Origin: Hydrogenispora ethanolica
GTDB lineage: Bacteria; Bacillota; UBA4882; UBA8346
Assembly: GCF_004340685.1 (NCBI RefSeq)
Contig: NZ_SLUN01000014.1
Location: 1-64,000, forward strand
Direction of reading: 5' to 3'
Length of the DNA stretch: 64,000 nt
Below the pieces are notes generated by a model. The model had not been told where the DNA came from. It ran no database searches and worked only from the letters and a program-made list of their open reading frames with translations. A program made the translations under genes and the position numbers. Shown piece by piece: positions 1 to 7,583 of the stretch (within the stretch, counting starts at the first letter, position 1; each line of letters begins with the position of its first letter).

Positions 1-219
1 TCTCTGTATAACCTTGTTACGCATGAGTTTACAAGATCGCTTTTAAATATTTTACGCAAAATGAACTCAATTTCGTTCGTTAGATGGCCTATATACATTG
101 AGCTCGACAATCTTTTTGGTTCCGGCTTCGCCGGGATAGGATGAAAAAACCGTTTGCATCGCGAAGCCGAATGCCAAATGAAATTAAAACGGAATTTGAT
201 TTGCAAGGAGGGTTACGGA

Positions 220-1176
220 TTGGTTTTTGAGGATTTGAACGATAACCACGTCGAGGCGGCGGCGCGGCTCGCGTTGGCGGAGTATTTTGAGGAACGGGCC
301 GCGGTACCGGTACTTCCCGGCGGGGAGTACTTCGATCTCATTTGCAATTCGATTTCCGGAATGACCGGCGCCGGGCTGGGGGTGGCCGCGATCGAAGACG
401 GCCAACTGGCGGGTTTTCTAACTTGTTATCCACCACGAGAAAATTTTTTTGGCACGGCCATGGGAACCTTTTCGCCGATTCATGGGCATGGCGCGGTGAA
501 GACCGAACGAAAGCGCCTCTATTCCAAGTTGTATCAAAACGTTGCCGCGAAATGGGTCAAGCAAGGGATTCTCAGCCACGCCATCGCGTTGTATCCCCAT
601 GACCGGGAAACGGTAGAAAGCTTTTTTTGGAACGGGTTTGGCTTGCGGTGCGTCGATGCCGTCCGGGATCTCACGGCGATACCTTGTGAGACATTTCCGA
701 ATTCCATATTTGGTGAACTGTCATCTGGGGAGATCGCGCAGCTTGTTCCGTTGAAAAACCTGCTTATCGAGCATTCACGGAGCACGCCGATGTTTATGCC
801 GCTTTCCCGTCAGGATATTAGGCAAGTCAAGGAAGAAAACGCGAGGCGCGACTCCAGGTATTTTGCGGCCTGGGATCGGGACCGGGTCATTGCCTTTCTC
901 GAAATCATGGCTTCGGGGGAAAACTTTGCCGCCGAAGATCCCGGGATGGCCAATATCTGCGGCGCATTCATCCTGCCGGAGTATCGCGGCACCGGTATTT
1001 TCACCCGGTTGCTGTCAAGGGTAATCGAGACTCTGCGGGATGAGGGCTATCTACGCTGCGGCGTAGATTTTGAAAGCTTTAACCTCTCGGGAAGCGGTTT
1101 TTGGTTGAAACACTTCACGCCGTATACCTATAGCGTTGTGCGGCGGATCGATGAGCGGATTTACCGGCCGGAGTAA
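220..1176 (+). CDS. GNAT-family N-acetyltransferase
   Basis: Predicted acyl-CoA-dependent N-acetyltransferase of about 318 residues; the substrate is unknown. The C-terminal half carries the GNAT acetyl-CoA loop RGTGIF (about residues 256-261) after a beta strand (GAFILPEY), followed by the usual helix and a strand with FWLKHF. The N-terminal half looks like a second, diverged GNAT-like fold. I place the start at TTG 220 because AAGGAGGG sits at 205-212 with ordinary spacing; upstream in-frame starts (ATG 178, TTG 154) lack such a site. It stands alone, with a dispersed repeat element directly after its stop codon. The family call is solid, the function is not. Confidence 0.75.
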   Translation: MVFEDLNDNHVEAAARLALAEYFEERAAVPVLPGGEYFDLICNSISGMTGAGLGVAAIEDGQLAGFLTCYPPRENFFGTAMGTFSPIHGHGAVKTERKRLYSKLYQNVAAKWVKQGILSHAIALYPHDRETVESFFWNGFGLRCVDAVRDLTAIPCETFPNSIFGELSSGEIAQLVPLKNLLIEHSRSTPMFMPLSRQDIRQVKEENARRDSRYFAAWDRDRVIAFLEIMASGENFAAEDPGMANICGAFILPEYRGTGIFTRLLSRVIETLRDEGYLRCGVDFESFNLSGSGFWLKHFTPYTYSVVRRIDERIYRPE

Positions 1177-1189
1177 TTCGATGTTTTAA

Positions 1190-1315
1190 AAGCGTTGTGA
1201 TAAACCCTGTCCGAAGGCCAGGGTGAACACAAAAGCTCAGAAAAGCAAGTGATAAAGTCGTTTTTTAGTCCACTGAAAGGATGATTTCCGAATGGACGAC
1301 TTTATCACATGGCTT
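1190..1315 (+). repeat. Dispersed inverted-repeat element, copy 1
   Basis: A 126-bp non-coding element that recurs at 3070, 6540, 7584, 7715 and, inverted, at 55425. It starts AAGCGTTGTGATAAA and ends TTTATCACATGGCTT, forming terminal inverted repeats. Internally it has a CCCTG/CAGGG hairpin, then a second direct copy of the end motif (AAAAGCAAGTGATAAAGTC) whose GTGATAAAGTC half pairs with GACTTTATCAC near the right end; in this copy the match is near-perfect. It is flanked by TTAA on both sides (1186-1189, 1316-1319), as expected for a 4-bp target duplication. No transposase is encoded, so it resembles a MITE. Confidence 0.85.
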
Positions 1316-1359
1316 TTAAAACTTGAATATCAAGTTAACTCTGCAAACAGCCGGAGGTT

Positions 1360-1486
1360 AAACCAAACTCACCCCCAAGCTACGTTTGTAGTTTTTGATC
1401 GACCCTACTTGCCCCCTCTCTTTTTTGACGATTTAACAGGCAGTCTTGTCAGAAAGGGAGGGGGAGCGAGGGGGTGAGTTCGGTTT
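1360..1486. repeat. Long palindromic element with CTCACCCCC ends
   Basis: A 127-bp hairpin-forming sequence: AAACCAAACTCACCCCC at 1360-1376 pairs with GGGGGTGAGTTCGGTTT at 1470-1486 (16 of 17), with a nested pairing between CCCCCTCTC and GGGAGGGGG. It is non-coding and lies between the GNAT and VOC genes. A shorter hairpin with the same GGGGTGAGT stem lies at 2512-2547, so this is probably a REP-like family. Confidence 0.6.
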
Positions 1487-1635
1487 CGAAAACTTTGACT
1501 TGAGCTTCATTTCTGGTCGTTTTTTAGGCGTAATTTTGTTATAATTTTGGAAGCAAACAATCCTTTGTTAGCGAATTTCAGCTTAGATTCTTTTGCGGCG
1601 GACCGATGCTGACCAAGGAAAGGGGAGTGACCGTG

Positions 1636-2004
1636 ATGAGGTTGGCAGGTATTTGTTTGATCTCCAAAGATGTCAGCCGTTTGGTGAATTTCTACAAGGA
1701 TGTCTTGCGGATCGAGGCCGAAGAGGAGAGCGCCGAATTCGCCAGATTTCTGATGAACGGCGTCAAATTGTTAATCTGCTCCCATGAGATCATGGAGAGC
1801 ATGGCGGAAAACAGTATGCAAAATGCCGGATTCGGCAGCTTTACTTTGGAGGTTGAGGTCGAGAATGTCGATGCGGAGTACGAAAGGCTAAAGCGGAAAC
1901 AAGTTCCATTCGTGAAACCGCCCACCACCCAAGCCTGGGGCATCCGTTCGGTTTGGTTCCGCGACCCGGACGGCAATATCATTAACTTCCAGGCCCGGGT
2001 TTAA
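1636..2004 (+). CDS. VOC-family (glyoxalase/bleomycin-resistance-like) protein
   Basis: Small cytosolic protein of 122 residues with one vicinal-oxygen-chelate module pair. It shows the opening strand and helix (RLAGICLISKDVSRLVNFY), a middle segment FGSFTLEVEVENVD typical of the second beta-alpha unit, and the C-terminal signature WFRDPDGNIINF that usually supplies a metal-binding Glu; here the position after NI is Ile/Asn, so metal binding may be altered. The start at ATG 1636 (or the adjacent GTG 1633) follows AAGGGGAG; ATG 1606 upstream has no comparable site. The substrate cannot be told. It is followed by the DnaA-box-like array, with no operon partner. Confidence 0.8.
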   Translation: MRLAGICLISKDVSRLVNFYKDVLRIEAEEESAEFARFLMNGVKLLICSHEIMESMAENSMQNAGFGSFTLEVEVENVDAEYERLKRKQVPFVKPPTTQAWGIRSVWFRDPDGNIINFQARV

Positions 2005-2094
2005 GGAGACCCGCAGCGAAATCTGGCTTAAAATAGTATCCGCTTCGCTCCGCCACCCGCTGACCGTATCCGGTTTTCGCCCCGCTTCCCCGAC

Positions 2095-2472
2095 TTATCC
2101 ACAGCCAAAACCGTTAACCACGTTAAACGGATCCATTTATCCACAAAAATAGGTCGCTCATCCACAAAAAGAGCTTGCTGAACGACTGAGCAAGCTCGCT
2201 CATCCACAAAACCAGCTCGCTTATTCACAAAAAGAGCTTGCTGAATGACTGAGCGAGCTCTCTCATTCACAAAACAAGCTCGCTTATTCACAAAAAGAGC
2301 TTGCTGAACGACTGAGCAAGCTCTCTCATCCACAAAACCAGCTCGCTTATTCACAAAAAGAGCTTGCTGAACGACTGAGCAAGCTCTCTCATCCACAAAA
2401 CCAGCTCGCTTATTCACAAAAAGAGCTTGCTGAACGACTGAATGAACTCGTTTACCCACAAAACGATCGTAT
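2095..2472. repeat. Array of 12 DnaA-box-like 9-mers in 21/63-bp repeats
   Basis: Twelve same-orientation 9-mers start at 2095, 2137, 2158, 2200, 2221, 2263, 2284, 2326, 2347, 2389, 2410 and 2452, spaced exactly 42, 21, 42, 21 and so on. Six match the DnaA box TTATNCACA (2095, 2137, 2221, 2284, 2347, 2410); the others differ at one base (TCATCCACA, TCATTCACA, TTACCCACA). From about 2158 the sequence is a 63-bp tandem repeat made of three 21-bp units; the box-free unit contains the inverted repeat GAGCTTGCT/AGCAAGCTC. Minus-strand translation is open only because 63 is divisible by three. One plus frame reads as helical heptads but has stops at 2150 and 2246 and no start, so a decayed coding origin is an alternative. 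Confidence 0.85.
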
Positions 2473-2511
2473 GGAGCCGTTCAAACGAATCTCTCATCCG
2501 GTGAAGCTCCG

Positions 2512-2547
2512 GGGGTGAGTCGGTTTTGGGCCAGCGGAACTCACCCC
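2512..2547. repeat. GGGGTGAGT hairpin
   Basis: GGGGTGAGT at 2512-2520 pairs with ACTCACCCC at 2539-2547. The stem sequence matches the outer arms of the palindrome at 1360-1486, so this may be a short member of the same family. No U-tract follows it, so it is not an obvious terminator. Confidence 0.45.
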
Positions 2548-2725
2548 TTGAGTCACCTGGCAGCCAGTAGCAAACATAGTGCCTCTCCCCTTTGAAGGAA
2601 GCCGGTTCAGGAAGCGGAAGGGGAACCTTATTTTACCGGGGTTTTTGGAACGCTTTGAAGCAAAAAGCACGATCGGACATGGTCCCCTTCGCTGCTGAAC
2701 TTCAGACTTTCCCCGTTCGAGGCAG

Positions 2726-2866
2726 CCCTCACCCCGGCGCAAAAAAACCTGCGCCGACCCTCTCCCGTCAAAGGCCGGTAGAGGGTTTTGGGAACAGATT
2801 GGCAATGATAACAAGCTTCGACTCCCTTCTCCAGGCCGATGCCGGGAGAAGGGCCGGGGATGAGGG
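2726..2866. repeat. REP-like element, full-length copy
   Basis: A 141-bp element bounded by CCCTCACCCCGG (2726-2737) and CCGGGGATGAGGG (2854-2866), which are inverted repeats. It contains internal hairpins GCGCA/TGCGC, CCCTCTCC with TAGAGGG, and CCCTTCTCC with GGGAGAAGGG. Two slightly shorter copies occur at 4448-4569 and 4881-5002. It is non-coding. A MerR gene fragment follows it directly. Confidence 0.7.
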
Positions 2867-2887
2867 ACTGCGTCGAGTTGGCATACG

Positions 2888-2945
2888 ATGCATCTCCATC
2901 CGGATGCTGCGCTATTACGATAAGGTGGGGCTGGTGTTTGGTTAG
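2888..2945 (+). pseudogene. MerR-family gene fragment
   Basis: Directly after the REP-like element the sequence encodes [15 protein letters not shown], matching the recognition region (about residues 14-28) of the intact MerR protein encoded at 5161, with differences (YYDKVGLV against YYDEAGLL). A TAG stop follows at once and there is no start. It therefore looks like a relic of a second MerR gene rather than a copy of the 5161 gene. Confidence 0.6.
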
Positions 2946-3069
2946 GACCAAAACGTTTGAATTGTCATTGAATGATAACGATGATATTACCCAAGGCAGA
3001 GTAGTTTCCTTATCTGCGCTTAGTGTTTGATGTTGTGTAAGCGTTGAAAATTTATATTAGGCGAGTTAA

Positions 3070-3195
3070 AAGCGTTGTGATAAACCCTGTCCGAAGGCCA
3101 GGGTGAACACAAAAGCTCAGAAAAGCAAGTGATAAAGTCGTTTTAAACCTTTTTGCATGCTGATCCCCGTTTCGAAAGACTTTATCACATGGCTT
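3070..3195 (+). repeat. Dispersed inverted-repeat element, copy 2
   Basis: A 126-bp copy of the element described at 1190, nearly identical in its left 80 bp and diverged in the linker before the right arm. TTAA flanks it on both sides (3066-3069, 3196-3199). It sits about 100 bp upstream of the AraC/GyrI-type gene. Confidence 0.85.
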
Positions 3196-3301
3196 TTAAG
3201 GAATAAAATATATCCTCTCTTTTCCGCAAGTAAAATCAAGCAATGCAATTTCCATTACTCTATAATGACTATAGAGTGGTTGAAACGAGGTGAACAGACG
3301 A

Positions 3302-4270
3302 ATGTACGAGTGGCAGAAGCAAATTCAAATAATCGTTGATGAAATTGACAAGTGTATCAGACATTATCACGATGAAGCATTAACGCTACGGTTTCTTTCC
3401 CGCAGATTGGGCTACTCTGAATTTCACACTACCAGAAAATTTAAGGAAATATCGGGTATGCCGCTTAGAGATTATTTACGGCTTAGAAAGTTAGCCTTTG
3501 CACTAAAAGAGGTTCGGGATAGTGAAAGAAGCATTTTGGATATTGCTTTTGACTATGGTTTTTCATCGCATGAAGCTTTTACCAGAGCTTTTAAAGGAGC
3601 ATATGGTGTAACGCCAAGTGAATACCGGAAAAAGCCTAAGCCTGTCGTTCTTCGTACAAAAATAGACCCTTTCGACCGCTACTTTTTAGGATTGGGAGAA
3701 ATTGGTATGATGAAATCTGCAGAGGATATTAAAATTTATTTTGCAACCATTCCCGCACATAAGTTTTTGCACATTAAAAACTATGAGAGTAATGGATATT
3801 GGGATTTTTGGCAAAAGCAAAGCCTGATTCCGGGACAGGACTGCGAAACTATCTGCGGCTTGCTGGATAGTATCAAGGGTAAATTGGATGACGATGGCGG
3901 GAGCGAAGTTAACAGCGGCAGTGGTCAGATTATGGCGTACATCAATGACCCGGAGGGCAGGCTCTGCGATTGGGGTATTCCGCGTACAGAGTGTTATGGT
4001 GTACGTCTTCCTGTTGATTATCAAGGCGAAGTACCGCCACAAATGCTTATGATCGATGTTCCCGAAGCCGAGTATATTGTCTTTGAGCATGGGCCGTTCG
4101 ATTATGAGCGGGAAAATCGCAGTGTGGAAGAAAAGATAGAAAAAGCAATGTCAACTTTTGATTTTTCAGGCACAGGGTATTGCTTTGATACCTCTCCTGG
4201 CAGAATCATTTACATGTATCACGATCCGGAACGGTTTTTCAAGTATATCAGACCAGTACGGAAGTCATAA
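3302..4270 (+). CDS. AraC-family regulator with GyrI-like effector domain
   Basis: Predicted transcription regulator of 322 residues. Residues about 10-110 hold a two-helix-turn-helix AraC domain (LTLRFLSRRLGYSEFHTTRKFKE, then ILDIAFDYGFSSHEAFTRAF with the GVTPSEYRK ending); the quoted stretches are adjacent parts of one domain. Residues about 140-322 form a GyrI/Bacterial-effector-binding fold of the kind that binds hydrophobic cations or drugs. The start at ATG 3302 follows GAGGTG (3287-3292) rather than the GTG inside that site. The coding DNA is clearly more AT-rich than the later part of the window, which suggests horizontal transfer. A hairpin terminator follows directly. Confidence 0.85.
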   Translation: MYEWQKQIQIIVDEIDKCIRHYHDEALTLRFLSRRLGYSEFHTTRKFKEISGMPLRDYLRLRKLAFALKEVRDSERSILDIAFDYGFSSHEAFTRAFKGAYGVTPSEYRKKPKPVVLRTKIDPFDRYFLGLGEIGMMKSAEDIKIYFATIPAHKFLHIKNYESNGYWDFWQKQSLIPGQDCETICGLLDSIKGKLDDDGGSEVNSGSGQIMAYINDPEGRLCDWGIPRTECYGVRLPVDYQGEVPPQMLMIDVPEAEYIVFEHGPFDYERENRSVEEKIEKAMSTFDFSGTGYCFDTSPGRIIYMYHDPERFFKYIRPVRKS

Positions 4271-4277
4271 TCAATAA

Positions 4278-4307
4278 AAAGCACCTGCCCAATACGGTAG
4301 GTGCTTT
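4278..4307 (+). terminator. Rho-independent terminator after AraC/GyrI gene
   Basis: AAAGCACCT (4278-4286) pairs with AGGTGCTTT (4299-4307) seven bases after the stop codon of the regulator gene. The A and T runs on both flanks would let it act in both directions. Confidence 0.75.
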
Positions 4308-4447
4308 ACTACATATGATAACGTCCTGACACCGCTCCTTCACAGACAATGACTTCCAATGACGAGGCCGGGCTTTTGAAACCGGCTCGAATCGATGAAG
4401 CCACGGGCTATCGCCTTTATTCCGCGGCGCAAATTCCGGTGCTGCAG

Positions 4448-4569
4448 CTCACCTGCGCCGACCCTCTCCCGTCAAAGGCCGGTAGAGGGTTTGGGAACGG
4501 ATTGGCAAGGATAACAAGCTTCGACTCCCTTCTCCAGGCCGATGCCGGGAGAAGAGCCGGGGATGAGGG
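4448..4569. repeat. REP-like element, shortened copy at duplication junction
   Basis: A copy of the 2726-2866 element that lacks about 19 bp near its left end. It abuts CTGCAG within the MerR coding sequence and retains the CCCTTCTCC hairpin and the GGGGATGAGGG end. Confidence 0.75.
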
Positions 4570-4727
4570 CTACACCGAGCGGGCTTACGAAAGGGGCTTT
4601 CCGTGTGAAGCCAAAATCTCCCGAATCGCCTGATGCGAGTGGAACGGAGCGGCAAAAGGCGGCTCTGACCCCTTGAAGTATGATAAAACAAGCGGTATCC
4701 TGATCATATCGGGAAAGGGGGCGGCTG

Positions 4728-5066
4728 TTGTTGTTCAAGATCGGGGAATTCTCAAAACTAATGCAGATCTCCATCCGGATGCTGCGCTATTATGACGAGG
4801 CCGGGCTTTTGAAACCGGCCCAAATCGATGAAGCCACGGGCTATCGCCTTTATTCCGCGGCGCAAATTCCGGTGCTGCAGCTCACCTGCGCCGACCCTCT
4901 CCCGTCAAAGGCCGGTAGAGGGTTTGGGAACGGATTGGCAAGGATAACAAGCTTCGACTCCCTTCTCCAGGCCGATGCCGGGAGAAGAGCCGGGGATGAG
5001 GGCTACACCGAGCGGGCTTACGAAAGGGGCTTTCCGTGTGAAGCCAAAATCTCCCGAATCGCCTGA
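4728..5066 (+). pseudogene. Truncated MerR gene (duplicated 5' end)
   Basis: TTG 4728 opens a frame identical to the start of the intact gene at 5161 for about 50 codons (winged-helix recognition region through AAQIPVLQ). It then runs into the REP-like element and unrelated sequence to a stop at 5066. It retains the same promoter and leader as the intact gene, so it could be transcribed into the downstream gene. The product would have the DNA-binding part without the dimerisation helix or effector domain; whether it is made is unknown. Confidence 0.75.
4881..5002. repeat. REP-like element, second junction copy
   Basis: Identical to the copy at 4448-4569 as far as I can read, and displaced by exactly 433 bp. 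It belongs to the second unit of the tandem duplication. Confidence 0.75.
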
Positions 5067-5105
5067 TGCGAGTGGAACGGAGCGGCAAAAGGCGGCTCTG
5101 ACCCC

Positions 5106-5134
5106 TTGAAGTATGATAAAACAAGCGGTATCCT
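5106..5134 (+). promoter_or_regulatory. Candidate sigma-A promoter of the MerR gene
   Basis: TTGAAG (5106-5111) and TATCCT (5129-5134) are separated by 17 bp, about 30 bp upstream of the TTG start. The same sites are present 433 bp earlier in the duplicated unit. They are only moderate matches to consensus. Confidence 0.45.
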
Positions 5135-5160
5135 GATCATATCGGGAAAGGGGGCGGCTG

Positions 5161-5988
5161 TTGTTGTTCAAGATCGGGGAATTCTCAAAACTAATGCAGA
5201 TCTCCATCCGGATGCTGCGCTATTATGACGAGGCCGGGCTTTTGAAACCGGCCCAAATCGATGAAGCCACGGGCTATCGCCTTTATTCCGCGGCGCAAAT
5301 TCCGGTGCTGCAGCGGATCAAGCTGCTGCGCGATGTCAAATTCAGTGTGGCGGAGATGGCGGTGGCCCTGGCCCATGGGGATGAGCGGGCGTTCATTGGC
5401 GAACTGGAACGAAAAAAAGCGGAGTTGGAGGAGGAGCTACGTCTGGAACGGCAACGGATCGCCCGGATCGACCGGGCGCTGCGGGACATCCGGGAAGCGG
5501 GGCCGACCCATCCTTGCGAGGTTTCCTTTAAAAGTATTCCTTCCTTGCGAATCCTGTCGCTGCGGAAAATCATCCCTCACTATCATTGCGAGGGAATGCT
5601 GTGGGAACAGTTGTTCCGGTTTATCGAACGGGAGCATCCCGAGCTGCGGCAGCAAAGCCACAGAAATCTGGCCATTTACCATGATGAAGAGCATAAGGAG
5701 GCCGATGTCGACGTGGAGGTCGGCGTGCTGGTCGAGTGGGCGGGAAACAACGGGGACGGCTGCTCCTTCCGGGAAACCGAGCCGGTTGCGAACATGGCCT
5801 GCCTGATGGTGCGTGGCCCGTATGAGAACCTGGAACGCGCCTATCAATCCTTCGCCTGCTGGCTGGAGCGGAATCAGTACCAAATGACCGGGATGAGCAG
5901 GCAAATCTGCCACAAAGGCCCCTATAATGAAGCCGATCCCGACCAGTATCTCACCGAAATCCAAAATCCTGTCCGTAGCCTGGCTTGA
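5161..5988 (+). CDS. MerR-family regulator with effector-binding domain
   Basis: Predicted ligand-responsive regulator of 275 residues. Residues 1-70 are a MerR winged helix ([20 protein letters not shown], then GYRLYS); residues about 75-110 form the dimerisation coiled coil (LERKKAELEEELRLE); residues about 120-270 resemble a GyrI/BmrR-like effector-binding fold. The start is TTG 5161 behind AAAGGGGGCGG. MerR proteins of this class usually twist a promoter with a long spacer and respond to lipophilic drugs; the ligand here is unknown. The 5' end and promoter have been tandemly duplicated upstream. Confidence 0.88.
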   Translation: MLFKIGEFSKLMQISIRMLRYYDEAGLLKPAQIDEATGYRLYSAAQIPVLQRIKLLRDVKFSVAEMAVALAHGDERAFIGELERKKAELEEELRLERQRIARIDRALRDIREAGPTHPCEVSFKSIPSLRILSLRKIIPHYHCEGMLWEQLFRFIEREHPELRQQSHRNLAIYHDEEHKEADVDVEVGVLVEWAGNNGDGCSFRETEPVANMACLMVRGPYENLERAYQSFACWLERNQYQMTGMSRQICHKGPYNEADPDQYLTEIQNPVRSLA

Positions 5989-6048
5989 CTCTCTCATCAT
6001 GGGAGGGTTTATGATGGATTCATACCTCAACAAAAAGGAGGAATTGCC

Positions 6049-6525
6049 ATGCTGCAATTTCAGGTGAAATCCATCGGGAGAGTCAGGGCCGGCGCCGCGG
6101 GGATGTTCCTGGAGATCGACCGGGAATATCGTCCGGCCCTCAAGGAACTGGACGGTTTTAGCCATTTGAACATCCTTTGGTGGTTCAGCGGCTGCGATAA
6201 CGAGCGGTCGCGGGCGGTCTTGGAAGTGCCGAGCCCATACCGAAAGGCTCCCGCGGTCATGGGCGTCTTTGCCACCCGTTCTCCGGAGCGGCCCAATCCG
6301 CTGGCGCTCTCCACAGCGCAGCTCCTGCGCCTCGACCATACGAACGGCATCATCCGGATCGCTTACATCGACGCGGCAGACGGGAGTCCGGTGCTTGACT
6401 TGAAGCCGTACACGCCGAGTCTCGACCGCGTGGCCGGGCCGGAAGTGCCGGAATGGTGCGGCCACTGGCCCAAAAGCCTGGAGGAATCGGGCGCGTTCGA
6501 TTGGGAGCAGGAGTTCAACTTTTGA
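6049..6525 (+). CDS. trmO: TrmO-family tRNA m6t6A37 methyltransferase
   Basis: A 158-residue protein of the TrmO (formerly UPF0066/YaeB/VirR) family, which N6-methylates t6A37 in certain tRNAs using S-adenosylmethionine. The family hallmarks are visible: IGRVR near the N-terminus, GVFATRSPERPNPLALS in the middle, and the strand YIDAADGSPVLDLKPY followed by P-S-L-D. It is shorter than the E. coli enzyme and lacks its C-terminal extension, as is common in Firmicutes and Archaea. The start follows AAAAAGGAGG. The archaeal and Firmicute relatives are partly uncharacterised, so the tRNA target is inferred. Confidence 0.85.
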   Translation: MLQFQVKSIGRVRAGAAGMFLEIDREYRPALKELDGFSHLNILWWFSGCDNERSRAVLEVPSPYRKAPAVMGVFATRSPERPNPLALSTAQLLRLDHTNGIIRIAYIDAADGSPVLDLKPYTPSLDRVAGPEVPEWCGHWPKSLEESGAFDWEQEFNF

Positions 6526-6539
6526 GGCAAGGTTCCTAA

Positions 6540-6666
6540 AAGCGTTGTGATAAACCCAGTCCGAAGGGCAGGGTGAACACAAAAGCTCAGAGAGGCAAGG
6601 GATAAAGCCGATTTTCAAACCTTTCCCGGGCTGAATCGGTTGGAAAGAGACTTTATCCCATGGCTT
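6540..6666 (+). repeat. Dispersed inverted-repeat element, copy 3
   Basis: A 127-bp copy starting just after trmO. It is flanked by CTAA on both sides (6536-6539, 6667-6670), which differs from the TTAA flanks of copies 1 and 2 and so supports a real 4-bp target duplication. This copy has point changes in both arms (CCCAGTCCGAAGGGCAGGG hairpin, TATCCCATGGCTT right end). Confidence 0.85.
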
Positions 6667-6719
6667 CTAAGCGAATCATTCGTTGTTGACAGAATTTTAT
6701 GAAAGGATAAAAATTTGCC

Positions 6720-7451
6720 GTGCTTAAAAGTAAAATCCGAACACCGGAAGAAATAGAAAAGTATATGCGGGAATTAAAGGACTGGCTCGACGAGGTTAGA
6801 AACGCTCCTGCGGAAGAAATGACGAATTTTTTCACCAAAAGAATTGATGAATACGATAATGTCCATCTCACACATTGGGGTGAAGAATACGTTCATATTG
6901 CGGATTTCTTTGATGATGGTTTGCGTTCCTTGCTTGACATTGGCTGCGGCACGGGCTTGGAACTTGAATCAATCTACAAGAGATTCCCAAATGTGAAAGT
7001 TTCCGGCCTTGATTTGTCTGAATCTATGCTTAATAAACTGCGTGAAAAATATAGCGATCGGGATATTGATATCATAAGGGCAGACTATTTTGAATATCCG
7101 TTTGAAGAAAGCAAGTATGATGCCGCCATGTCCTTTGAAACACTTCATCATTTTAAATACGAAAAGAAGCAACTGATTTATAGCAAGCTTTATCAAACCA
7201 TAAAAAACGGCGGATACTATATAGAATGCGACTATATCGCCTGTTGCAATGAAGAAGAAGCACTATGTCTTGAGGGTTATGAATATAGACGGAAGAAAAA
7301 TAATATATCAGAGGATATGTTTATCCATATTGATATTCCTCTAACACTGGAACATCAAATTGAACTTATGAAGAATGCAGGTTTTAAAACTGTTGATGTA
7401 CTGTATCAGAATTGTGGTACAGTCATTATTAGAGCTGAAAAAGGTAGTTGA
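6720..7451 (+). CDS. Class I SAM-dependent methyltransferase
   Basis: A 243-residue Rossmann-fold methyltransferase. Motif I is LLDIGCGTGLELE (about residues 64-76), then an acidic strand end in VSGLDLSESML, then DYFEYPFEESKYDAAMSFET (motifs II/III). The substrate is unknown. The GTG start follows GAAAGGA at a rather long distance, so the exact start is less certain. The gene is AT-rich compared with the later part of the window and sits between dispersed repeats, both consistent with recent acquisition. Confidence 0.82.
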   Translation: MLKSKIRTPEEIEKYMRELKDWLDEVRNAPAEEMTNFFTKRIDEYDNVHLTHWGEEYVHIADFFDDGLRSLLDIGCGTGLELESIYKRFPNVKVSGLDLSESMLNKLREKYSDRDIDIIRADYFEYPFEESKYDAAMSFETLHHFKYEKKQLIYSKLYQTIKNGGYYIECDYIACCNEEEALCLEGYEYRRKKNNISEDMFIHIDIPLTLEHQIELMKNAGFKTVDVLYQNCGTVIIRAEKGS

Positions 7452-7479
7452 CAATGAATGAAGTAAAATGGCTACTAAA

Positions 7480-7580
7480 TATGCAACGACATGAATCCAT
7501 TAGGGTATATGATTTGCGAAAATAACGAACGCTTCACCGTTTTTTTGCAAATCATGGGATTCAAATCATGTCGTTGCATA
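7480..7580. repeat. 101-bp palindromic element
   Basis: TATGCAACGACATGA (7480-7494) is the inverse of TCATGTCGTTGCATA (7566-7580), and inner arms GATTTGC and GCAAATC also pair. The whole piece folds as a long imperfect hairpin. It is unrelated in sequence to the other repeats here. Copy 4 of the dispersed element is inserted directly at its right edge. Confidence 0.65.
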
Positions 7581-7583
7581 TAA

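Larger units (their letters stand above)
4355..5313 (+). repeat. 433-bp tandem duplication of the MerR 5' region
   Basis: Sequence from about 4355 repeats at +433. The segment GACGAGGCCGG...CTGCAG, covering MerR codons about 23-51, occurs three times (about 4355-4447, 4788-4880, 5221-5313); the promoter/leader plus first codons occurs twice (about 4570-4787, 5003-5220). The copies are almost identical (for example CTCGAATC against CCCAAATC), so the event is recent. Each junction is a REP-like element, suggesting recombination or template switching at that hairpin. Only the last copy leads into a complete gene. Confidence 0.9.

Noticed and set aside
1292-1477. 61-residue plus frame
   Set aside because: It spans the end of repeat copy 1 and the palindrome at 1360-1486; no ribosome binding site.
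2028-2459. 143-residue minus-strand frame across the DnaA-box array with a 21-residue repeat
   Set aside because: It is open only because the repeat period is a multiple of three; no ribosome binding site and no protein-like start or end.
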